Assembly: GCA_023424865.1 (NCBI GenBank)
Contig: JAFADM010000476.1
Span: 1-15,698, forward strand
Origin: Bacillota bacterium
Lineage (GTDB): Bacteria; Bacillota_A; Clostridia; DSM-8532
DNA: 15,698 bases
Direction: 5' to 3'
This document shows, piece after piece, positions 1 through 6,161 of the stretch; position 1 is the first letter of the stretch; each line of letters begins with the position of its first letter. The translations under genes and the position numbers were made by a program. The notes below the pieces were generated by a model. The model was given only the letters and a program-made list of their open reading frames with translations. It was not told where the DNA came from and made no database searches.

Positions 1-1
1 G

Positions 2-3000
2 GTAAACGGCAAAACCTATGCCTTTGTAGGCCTTGAGCGCATCGGCGGTGTTATGGCCTTTGATGTTACCAATCCCGGCGATGTTCTTTACAAGGACTAT
101 CTCAACACACGGGATTTCAGCTCTAAAATAGCCGGAGATGTTGCCCCTGAAGGCATTACCTTCATTGACGCCTCCGACAGCCCCAACAGCTATCCCATGC
201 TGGCAGCAGCCTATGAGGTAAGCGGAACTGTTTCGCTTATTAAGGTGAACGAGGGCTACACCCCTACGATTAACATCTTCCACACCAACGACGTCCATGG
301 CTCCTTTGTTTCCTCAGCCACGGTAATCGGCGCCGATAAGGCAGCCGCAGTAAAGCAGAGTGTTGCGGGAGCCCTTCTGGTGGATGCGGGCGACGCTACC
401 CAGGGCAGCTCCTTTGCCTCTCTTTCCCAGGGAGCCAGTGTCATATCTCTAATGAATGCAGCCGGCTACAATGCCATGGCCGCGGGAAACCATGAATTCG
501 ATTATGGTCAGGACATACTTCTTAGAAATGCGAATGCCGCCTATTTCCCCATTCTTTCGGCCAATACCGTAAAAGACGGAAAACCCTTTTTGGAAGGCAC
601 AACCTATCAAGACGGCACCTTAATTAACAACGGAGCCCGGTTTATTCAAACGGTAAACGGCATTAAGGTGGGCTTCTTCGGCATCACCACACCTGAAACC
701 GCAACCAAATCCAATCCTGCGGGACTTACAGGCATTAACTTCGCAGACCCTGCCGAAACCTCCAGGGCTCAGATTGCGGCCCTTAAGGATGAGGGTGCCC
801 AGGTTATTATCGGGCTTATGCACCTTGGCGTGGATGCTTCCACCCAGGACGGCTGGAAGAGCATCGACGTTGCCAGGGCCCTTGAGGGAGAAGGCGTCGA
901 TGCCATTATTGACGGGCACAGCCATTCCCTCTATCCCGCCAAAGCCACCGGCGGTATCCTCATCCAGCAAACAGAAACTGCAGGTAAATATATCGGCAGG
1001 ATTAAAATAACCCTTTCCGAGGACAAAGCCCGGGTGGAAACCGTTTCAGGCAAGCTGCTTTCAGCTGCTTTTGTAACGAGGAACTACACCCCTGATGCTG
1101 CGGTAACCGGGCTTGCCAATGAAATTACAGAAGCCAATAAGGAGCTTTTAGCGCCTGTTGTGGGTAAAACCCTTACCACACTCTGGGGCGGCACCATAAA
1201 CAGTGTAAATGAAGCCCGCCTTTATGAGACCAATCTGGGCTCTCTTGTAGCCGATTCCATGGCCTGGCAGGCATCTCTCCAGCTTCAGGGCACCGATTCG
1301 GAAAACCTCCCTGTTGTAGCTCTCCAAAACGGCGGCGGCGTCCGGGCAACCATTAAGGCCGGCGACATAACCCGCGGCGATTCCATTAATGTACTCCCCT
1401 TCGGCAATATCCTTTCCTTTAAGGAAATCACTCCCGATATCCTTTACGAAGCCCTTGAAAACGGTGTCAGCCGGGTTACCGCCCAGGATCCCCAAAGCGG
1501 TAAAATAACCGGTATTGACGGCCGCTTCCCCCAGATTTCGGGTATGCGGTTTGAATACAATCCCGCTCTTCCTTCCGGCTCCAGAGTTACGGCCATCTAT
1601 CTGGACGGAAGCACAACGCCGCTTTCAAGAACCGATTCCACAACGCCTGTCGTCCTTGCCTCCAATGATTTTGAAATTGCAGGCGGAGACGGCTATACCA
1701 TGCTTAAAAATCTCAAGCATCTGGGCGAAGGCGGATCACTGGACATTGTTTTTGCCGATTATCTCAGCAAGCTCACCTCGGAAAACGGCGGCGAGTTTTA
1801 TCAGGCTCCTTCAACCGGCAGAATCAAGACTGTAGGCGTATACACCCCCAAAGCCTATGATGCGGCCATTCCAGTTAAGGACGCCAATCAGGTTCTTGTC
1901 ACCGGCACTACCGTCACCTACAGGGTGGATAACGGAACAGCTGTCACCACTGCCCCCGACGCCTTTGGTCTTTTAAATCTGGCAGGACTTTCCGACGGCC
2001 CTCACGGTGTTATCATCGAGGGCTTCGGAGAGCATCTGGTAAATAATTACAGCGGCGTCTATTATAAAGGGCCTTCTTCCGTCCCGGACACAGACGACGA
2101 CGATGAAGAGGAAGAACCCGGCACCCCCAGCACACCCTCTACCTCCTCCGGCACTTCAGCCAATACAGGCGTAACCACTCGTACCGGATCCGACGGGTCC
2201 CTCATCGCCTCCATTAAGGTCACAGCCACAGAAAAAAGCGGTTCGGCGGAAGTAGTGCTTACCAGTACTCAAATTGCGTCGGCACTGGCTTCTTTAAAGG
2301 CAGGCACTTCCGGTTCACGGAGCTTTGTGGAAATACAGGTTCCCGTTACTTCAGCCACAAGCCTTAAGGCCACGCTTCCGGCCGGAGCATTAAAAAACCT
2401 CTCCAAGGGCGGAATCCAGGGCATAATCTTCAATACCTCCCTGGCTTCAATCAGCTTCGACGGAAATGCGCTAAAGAGTCTTGCGGAAAAGACTTCCGCA
2501 CAAACCCTTACACTTTCCGCCGCCTTACTCCAAAAGAGTACCGACGCAAACGTTACCCGGCTCCTCCAGGCAGGCTACCCTGTTTACAGTTTTGAGCTTA
2601 CCACCTCCGGTGCCGGTATCACAGCCTTCGGAGAAGGATCCGCAACCCTATCCCTTCCCTACCTCGCTTCCGATGTGCAGCAAAACGGCAGCCCTACCGT
2701 ATTTTATATTGACGGCTCAGGCCGCCTTGTAAGACAGACAGGTGTTTATAATACGGCTTTGGGTTCTGTGACCTTTACCACGGACCATTTCTCCCTCTAC
2801 GCCATTAAGGGTGCCCATTCCGTCCTTTCCTTCGGGGATGTAAGCGAGAGCAGCTGGAACTATGACGGCATCTATTACCTTACGGACAACGGCTTGATTT
2901 CCGGCACAGGCAATGGCCTCTATAAACCTAACGCCACCATCACCCGGGCCGAATTCACCGCCATACTTCACAGGCTCTCAGGACAGGGCGCAACCGGCAC

Positions 3001-3373
3001 CGCCAATCCCTTTAAGGATGTATCCGCTAACAGCTGGTATGCCTCCTCCGTGGCCTGGGCTTATGAAAAAGGCATCGTGTCGGGCAGTAACGGCAGCTTT
3101 AACCCCAATCTTCCCATCACCCGGCAGGATATGGCTATTTTAATCCATCGTTTTGCAAAAACAGCAGGACTTGCCCTCAACTCGAATCAGGACATCACTG
3201 TCTTCGTCGATGACGCACAGATTTCTTCTTACGCAAGGGATGCGGTATACGCGGTTCAGTCCGCAGGCATCTTAAGCGGCAACGATAAAAACAACTACGC
3301 ACCTTTGGACAATGCTACCCGAGGGGAAGCGGCCTCCATCCTTACGAGGCTTTTAAAGGTCCTTCCCAAATAA
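2..3373 (+). CDS. SLH-anchored 5'-nucleotidase / choice-of-anchor I protein (5' end missing)
   Basis: The frame is open from base 2, so the ATG at 53 is internal; 1123 residues are visible (numbered from the Val at base 2). Residues 1 to about 85 resemble the end of a choice-of-anchor I propeller-like region (YAFVGLERIGGVM). The calcineurin-like metallophosphatase follows, with metal-ligand motifs TNDVH (95-99), DAGD (128-131), GNHE (162-165), MHLG (273-276) and GHSH (305-308). The 5'-nucleotidase C-terminal domain has the substrate-binding motifs NGGGVR (443-448) and NDFEIAGGDGY (555-565). An unrecognised beta-rich stretch, an acidic run DDDDEEEE near 698 followed by a Thr/Ser/Pro linker, and a second unrecognised region (about 730-935) lead to three SLH repeats (about 941-992, 1002-1053, 1064-1118). 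SLH repeats bind pyruvylated wall polymer, so the enzyme should sit outside the cell, dephosphorylating nucleotides for phosphate or nucleoside salvage. All visible catalytic motifs are intact. The exact substrate is inferred from the family. Confidence 0.93.
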   Translation, partial: VNGKTYAFVGLERIGGVMAFDVTNPGDVLYKDYLNTRDFSSKIAGDVAPEGITFIDASDSPNSYPMLAAAYEVSGTVSLIKVNEGYTPTINIFHTNDVHGSFVSSATVIGADKAAAVKQSVAGALLVDAGDATQGSSFASLSQGASVISLMNAAGYNAMAAGNHEFDYGQDILLRNANAAYFPILSANTVKDGKPFLEGTTYQDGTLINNGARFIQTVNGIKVGFFGITTPETATKSNPAGLTGINFADPAETSRAQIAALKDEGAQVIIGLMHLGVDASTQDGWKSIDVARALEGEGVDAIIDGHSHSLYPAKATGGILIQQTETAGKYIGRIKITLSEDKARVETVSGKLLSAAFVTRNYTPDAAVTGLANEITEANKELLAPVVGKTLTTLWGGTINSVNEARLYETNLGSLVADSMAWQASLQLQGTDSENLPVVALQNGGGVRATIKAGDITRGDSINVLPFGNILSFKEITPDILYEALENGVSRVTAQDPQSGKITGIDGRFPQISGMRFEYNPALPSGSRVTAIYLDGSTTPLSRTDSTTPVVLASNDFEIAGGDGYTMLKNLKHLGEGGSLDIVFADYLSKLTSENGGEFYQAPSTGRIKTVGVYTPKAYDAAIPVKDANQVLVTGTTVTYRVDNGTAVTTAPDAFGLLNLAGLSDGPHGVIIEGFGEHLVNNYSGVYYKGPSSVPDTDDDDEEEEPGTPSTPSTSSGTSANTGVTTRTGSDGSLIASIKVTATEKSGSAEVVLTSTQIASALASLKAGTSGSRSFVEIQVPVTSATSLKATLPAGALKNLSKGGIQGIIFNTSLASISFDGNALKSLAEKTSAQTLTLSAALLQKSTDANVTRLLQAGYPVYSFELTTSGAGITAFGEGSATLSLPYLASDVQQNGSPTVFYIDGSGRLVRQTGVYNTALGSVTFTTDHFSLYAIKGAHSVLSFGDVSESSWNYDGIYYLTDNGLISGTGNGLYKPNATITRAEFTAILHRLSGQGATGTANPFKDVSANSWYASSVAWAYEKGIVSGSNGSFNPNLPITRQDMAILIHRFAKTAGLALNSNQDITVFVDDAQISSYARDAVYAVQSAGILSGNDKNNYAPLDNATRGEAASILTRLLKVLPK

Positions 3374-3403
3374 GCTATATAAGCCCAAACTCCTTTATTT
3401 TCT

Positions 3404-3435
3404 GGCGCTCCGGTATCTTACGGGGCGCCTTTTTT
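3404..3435 (+). terminator. Rho-independent terminator after the 5'-nucleotidase
   Basis: A 9-base-pair stem (3404-3412 with 3421-3429, one T-G wobble) with an 8-base loop is followed by six T residues at 3430-3435. It lies 30 bases after the stop codon and separates the nucleotidase from the two-component operon. Confidence 0.88.
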
Positions 3436-3508
3436 ATCTTTAACTCGGAATTTAGCTTCATTGAACGGGAGGATTAAATTTATACTCCATAGCGCCTTTA
3501 GCTTTCAT

Positions 3509-3526
3509 ATACCAATTCCAAGGTAT
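3509..3526. promoter_or_regulatory. Candidate operator: inverted repeat ATACC-8-GGTAT
   Basis: Perfect 5-base arms ATACC and GGTAT flank an 8-base spacer. The centre lies about 43 bases upstream of the -10 box at 3561, a usual place for a NarL-type activator. The word ATACC followed by TTCC recurs upstream of the lipoprotein promoter (5557-5565). Binding by the neighbouring response regulator is inferred only. Confidence 0.3.
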
Positions 3527-3557
3527 TTAAGGATAATTAGGCTTTGCCGCAAAGAGA

Positions 3558-3566
3558 TGCTATAAT
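3558..3566 (+). promoter_or_regulatory. Extended -10 promoter for the two-component operon
   Basis: TGC followed by a perfect TATAAT forms an extended -10 element. At 17-base spacing the -35 position (3538-3543) reads TAGGCT, a poor match, so the promoter may depend on the extended -10 or on an activator. Transcription would start near 3573, leaving a leader of about 90 bases before the kinase. Confidence 0.6.
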
Positions 3567-3628
3567 AAAAAATAAGCAAACCCGGGAGCCTTACTGCAAG
3601 AAGCCCGGTAAAGACTGTGGGAAAACGT

Positions 3629-3662
3629 GCCGTGGCCTTTGGACGGCAAAGGTGAACCTTTG
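3629..3662 (+). promoter_or_regulatory. Kinase leader with mutually exclusive hairpins over the ribosome site
   Basis: The ribosome site AAAGGTG (3648-3654) precedes the ATG at 3663 by 8 bases. It lies within CAAAGG (3647-3652), which is perfectly complementary to CCTTTG on both sides: 3636-3641 (5-base loop) and 3657-3662 (4-base loop, directly abutting the start codon). GCCGT (3629-3633) and ACGGC (3643-3647) give a third competing helix. The pairings are seen directly; control of translation is inferred. Confidence 0.4.
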
Positions 3663-4829
3663 ATGGATAAGATCAGAAAGTACATTCATGGTGCTTGTAT
3701 AACTCTTGTAATCACAAGCTTTGCATTGCTTCTGTATAATAACTACACCCATACCTGGCTCTGGCTTTTTTTGCTTGCAGCCTTTGCCTTATTAATCCTT
3801 ATAGATGAGTTTGTTCTTCCTGAAAATCATTGGACTGCTATTCCGGTTTCTCTTATTCAATGCGCCGATGTTCTTTTCTTAGCCTGGATCTCAGAGGGTT
3901 ATGGCAGCCTGCTGCTTCTTTTTATCATCCAGGCAGCCCTTTTCCGCCGTTATGGCAAAAACAGCGCTTTTTTTTCTATTTTTATGCTGTTTCTTTTATG
4001 TATCCCCATCCTTATTCTATCCCCCATCCCAAGGCTCCAGACACCTTCCCTCTTCTTCATTCTGCCCCCATCCCTGATTATGTTTCATTTCATGCTTCTT
4101 TCCTCCCATGAGGGAGAGAAAATACACAGGGAGAGCTTAAGAAGGATTACCGATCTTGAAATGCACAAGAAAAATTTAAGAGATTTGAACCTTCAAATGG
4201 AACAGTGGAGCCGGGATCAGGAGAAGCTGACCATACTTGGGGAACGCAGCCGAATGTCAAAGGAAATCCATGATACGCTTGGGCATACCCTTACAGCCCT
4301 TTCCGTTCAGCTTGGTGCCGCGGAGATGCTTATGGAACGCTCCCCCCAAGAAGCTCTTTCCAAAATAACCAATGCCAGAGGGCTGGCCCGTGAAGGTCTT
4401 GACAATGTCCGCAACACCCTCTCCCTTATGGACGAGGAGCTTTTGCAGTTTGAAGACGGTTTGATGGATATCGTTAAAAAGGCCCAGGCTTCTATGGGAC
4501 TTAGAATATTGCCTCAAATTGAAGCCAGGGGCAAGCTGCCCCTGAAGGTACAGACCTTGCTTCTGTCCGCACTTAAGGAAGGCATCACCAACGGAGTGCG
4601 CCATGGCGGGGCATCGGCCTTTGTTTTTCGCCTTTTAAGCTCGGAGGGCCGGATACTTTTCTATCTGGAGGACAACGGCACCGGAAGTGAAAAAATAATA
4701 AGGGGTTATGGCCTGACCTTCATGGAAAAGCAGGCGGAGGAATGCGGAGGGAAGCTGGAGGCATACACCATGAAGGAGGCCGGCTTTGTCCTTAAGCTCC
4801 AAATTCCCTTGACGGAGGATGTATCATGA
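3663..4829 (+). CDS. Membrane sensor histidine kinase, DesK/LiaS/NarX-like (HPK7)
   Basis: The 388-residue protein autophosphorylates and passes phosphate to the response regulator encoded next. The N-terminal half has about six hydrophobic segments (roughly residues 11-27, 31-50, 58-76, 81-94, 101-122, 129-146) with short loops, so no separate extracellular sensor is visible. A charged, probably coiled-coil linker leads to the dimerisation box KEIHDTLGHTLT (200-211), with His203 the likely phosphorylation site. The GHKL ATPase shows an N-box (KEGITNGVRHG, Asn310), DNGTG (337-341) and GYGL (348-351), as in the HPK7 group. ATG 3663 is preferred over the in-frame GTG at 3627 because AAAGGTG stands 8 bases upstream; the GTG has no good ribosome site. 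The signal is unknown; intramembrane sensing of envelope or antibiotic stress is an inference from architecture. Confidence 0.92.
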   Translation: MDKIRKYIHGACITLVITSFALLLYNNYTHTWLWLFLLAAFALLILIDEFVLPENHWTAIPVSLIQCADVLFLAWISEGYGSLLLLFIIQAALFRRYGKNSAFFSIFMLFLLCIPILILSPIPRLQTPSLFFILPPSLIMFHFMLLSSHEGEKIHRESLRRITDLEMHKKNLRDLNLQMEQWSRDQEKLTILGERSRMSKEIHDTLGHTLTALSVQLGAAEMLMERSPQEALSKITNARGLAREGLDNVRNTLSLMDEELLQFEDGLMDIVKKAQASMGLRILPQIEARGKLPLKVQTLLLSALKEGITNGVRHGGASAFVFRLLSSEGRILFYLEDNGTGSEKIIRGYGLTFMEKQAEECGGKLEAYTMKEAGFVLKLQIPLTEDVS

Positions 4830-5470
4830 TTAAAATACTTATTGCGGATGACCAGCGTCTGATGTGTGACGGCCTTAAGTCCATGCTGGAGCTGCAGTCC
4901 GATTTTTCCGTTGTTGGAACCGCATGCAATGGAGAAGAAGCGCTTGCCCTTGCACAGGAGCTTAAGCCGGATCTGGTTCTGCTGGATATACGAATGCCCC
5001 GGATGGATGGTGTCGAGACCGTCCTCCGGTTGAAAAAGAACTGCCCGGACTTAAAGACAGTTATGCTCACCACCTTTAACGACGAAGATTACATCATGGA
5101 CGCCATGGCAAACGGAGCCGACGGCTACCTCCTTAAGGATATGGAGGCAGGAGAGCTCATCCAGGCCGTGTACCAGACACTCAAGGGGCAGATTGTCATG
5201 CCCGCTGCGGTGGCGGATAATCTTAAAAAGGGCCTTATGCGGATAAAGGGGCGCAAGCAGGCCCAGGAGGGCTTAAAGGCCGGAAATTTCACCCCCCGGG
5301 AAATTGAAATCACCCAAATGCTCGCCGATGGCTTCAACAATTCACAAATAGCCACAGCCCTTTATCTGTCGGAAGGCACCGTGAGAAATTATGTCAGCGG
5401 CATTTACGAGAAGCTGGGGACTACGGACCGGGTGAGAGCCGTTGTCCTTCTGAAAGAAAGGGGACTATGA
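4826..5470 (+). CDS. NarL/LuxR-family response regulator
   Basis: The 214-residue regulator has a receiver domain (about 1-120) with acidic residues Asp8 and Asp9, phospho-acceptor Asp54 (LLDIRMPRMDG), switch Thr82 and Lys104. A linker leads to a LuxR-type helix-turn-helix (about 153-211) containing FTPREIEITQMLADG and the recognition region LSEGTVRNYVSGIYEKL. The start overlaps the kinase stop by 4 bases (ATGA), with GGAGG at 4814-4818 seven bases upstream, so the pair is translationally coupled. It is the cognate partner of the kinase. Likely targets are its own promoter and that of the ABC operon 166 bases downstream, by analogy with other two-component/ABC loci. All phosphorylation residues are present. 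Confidence 0.95.
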   Translation: MIKILIADDQRLMCDGLKSMLELQSDFSVVGTACNGEEALALAQELKPDLVLLDIRMPRMDGVETVLRLKKNCPDLKTVMLTTFNDEDYIMDAMANGADGYLLKDMEAGELIQAVYQTLKGQIVMPAAVADNLKKGLMRIKGRKQAQEGLKAGNFTPREIEITQMLADGFNNSQIATALYLSEGTVRNYVSGIYEKLGTTDRVRAVVLLKERGL

Positions 5471-5482
5471 CAGTCCTGTCAT
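5467..5482. repeat. 16-base inverted repeat over the regulator stop codon
   Basis: ATGACAG-tc-CTGTCAT is a perfect 7-base inverted repeat that includes the stop codon (5468-5470). A further ATGACA half-site occurs at 5502-5507. It could be an operator or a helix protecting the mRNA 3' end. It is not the terminator, which lies separately at 5512-5540. Confidence 0.45.
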
Positions 5483-5511
5483 AAAAAGCATGCTGAAAGA
5501 CATGACACCGT

Positions 5512-5540
5512 ACACTACCGCGAAGGTAGTGTTTTTTTTT
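5512..5540 (+). terminator. Rho-independent terminator after the two-component operon
   Basis: An 8-base-pair helix (ACACTACC at 5512-5519 with GGTAGTGT at 5525-5532, 5-base loop GCGAA) runs into nine consecutive T residues (5532-5540). It should separate kinase/regulator transcription from the ABC operon. Confidence 0.92.
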
Positions 5541-5594
5541 ATGCTTTAAATGCAGGATACCTTCCGAATAGGGGCTTATCCAATTAAAAGACTG

Positions 5595-5603
5595 TGCTAT
5601 AAG
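5595..5603 (+). promoter_or_regulatory. Extended -10 promoter for the lipoprotein/ABC operon
   Basis: TGC plus TATAAG forms an extended -10 box about 33 bases before the lipoprotein start. The -35 position (CTTATC or TTATCC near 5575-5581) is a poor match, consistent with a need for an activator. The segment resembles the kinase promoter: AAAGA, two or three bases, then TGCTATAA. The arms GGATA (5555-5559) and TATCC (5577-5581) form an imperfectly placed inverted repeat just upstream. Confidence 0.55.
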
Positions 5604-5635
5604 GTTAATATAAAAAGGAATGAAAGGGGTTTACT

Positions 5636-6145
5636 ATGTTATTTTTACTGAATGTCAAAAAATTTATTGGGATCTTAATTATTCTGTGCCTCATTGCCGG
5701 TGCTTTTACCGGCTGCGGCAAGGAAAAAGCAGAGGCTGCCGGCACATTGGAGCCCTATCTGAACCATATCAGGGACGGGGAGTACGATAAGGCCTATGAG
5801 CTTTTATCAGACTTTGACAAGGGCAATATCACCAGAGATACTTTTGTAAAGTGGCGGGAGCTGGTAGCCCAAATCATACAAATCGAGAGTTTTTCCATAG
5901 ACAGCAAGGTGGATACCTTTAAAAACTACAAATACATGGGTGCTGAGCTGGGGATGGCCTATGGGCTTAAGGTAAACAGGAAGCAGAAAGCCCTTTTGCC
6001 GGATATTCCCCTGGGGACATACGATGAAACCGACTTTCGGATCATGGTGTCCACTAAGGACGGCAACAGCAGGGTATTGCTGCTGTTGACAAATCTGGAC
6101 GAAACGGTTGCCGCCTATGAAGCGCACCTTGAAAAACAGGACTGA
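5636..6145 (+). CDS. Small secreted lipoprotein, first gene of the ABC operon
   Basis: The 169-residue protein has a lipoprotein signal: N-terminal Lys residues, hydrophobic core (about 11-24) and lipobox FTGC, making Cys27 the lipidated residue. The mature part, about 140 residues, starts with a helical region (LEPYLNHIRDGEYDKAYELLS) and continues with likely beta strands. This loosely resembles small NTF2-like (DUF4878-type) lipoproteins, but I cannot assign a family. The start is fixed by AAAGGGG at 5623-5629, six bases before the ATG. Sixteen bases separate it from the permease, so it should be co-transcribed with the transporter. It may bind substrate, protect the target or signal to the kinase; these roles are inference from position only. 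Confidence 0.82.
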   Translation: MLFLLNVKKFIGILIILCLIAGAFTGCGKEKAEAAGTLEPYLNHIRDGEYDKAYELLSDFDKGNITRDTFVKWRELVAQIIQIESFSIDSKVDTFKNYKYMGAELGMAYGLKVNRKQKALLPDIPLGTYDETDFRIMVSTKDGNSRVLLLLTNLDETVAAYEAHLEKQD

Positions 6146-6161
6146 TTGCGGAGGGAACCCC

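Noticed and set aside
620..1495. Antisense open frames (620-970 and 1148-1495, - strand) inside the nucleotidase gene
   Set aside because: They lie opposite a conserved coding frame, have no family resemblance and no convincing ribosome sites; they are shadows of its codon use.
3461..3486. TTGAAC plus TATACT as a promoter for the kinase
   Set aside because: Spacing is only 14 bases and the downstream TGC-TATAAT at 3558 is far better.
3581..3625. Possible known riboswitch before the kinase (ACCCGGG and CCCGGT arms with A-rich joints)
   Set aside because: I compared it by eye with cobalamin, cyclic-di-GMP, glycine, guanidine and TPP consensus features and none fitted; only a short hairpin is supported.
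3627..3662. Upstream GTG start for the kinase
   Set aside because: It lacks a good ribosome site and would place the strong AAAGGTG site inside the gene; the added 12 residues look non-family.
241..5300. Many copies of TTAAGG/CTTAAG in the first part of the window
   Set aside because: They arise from Lys AAG codons after ATT/CTT/TTT codons in coding frames and show no regular spacing, so they are codon bias rather than a repeat family.
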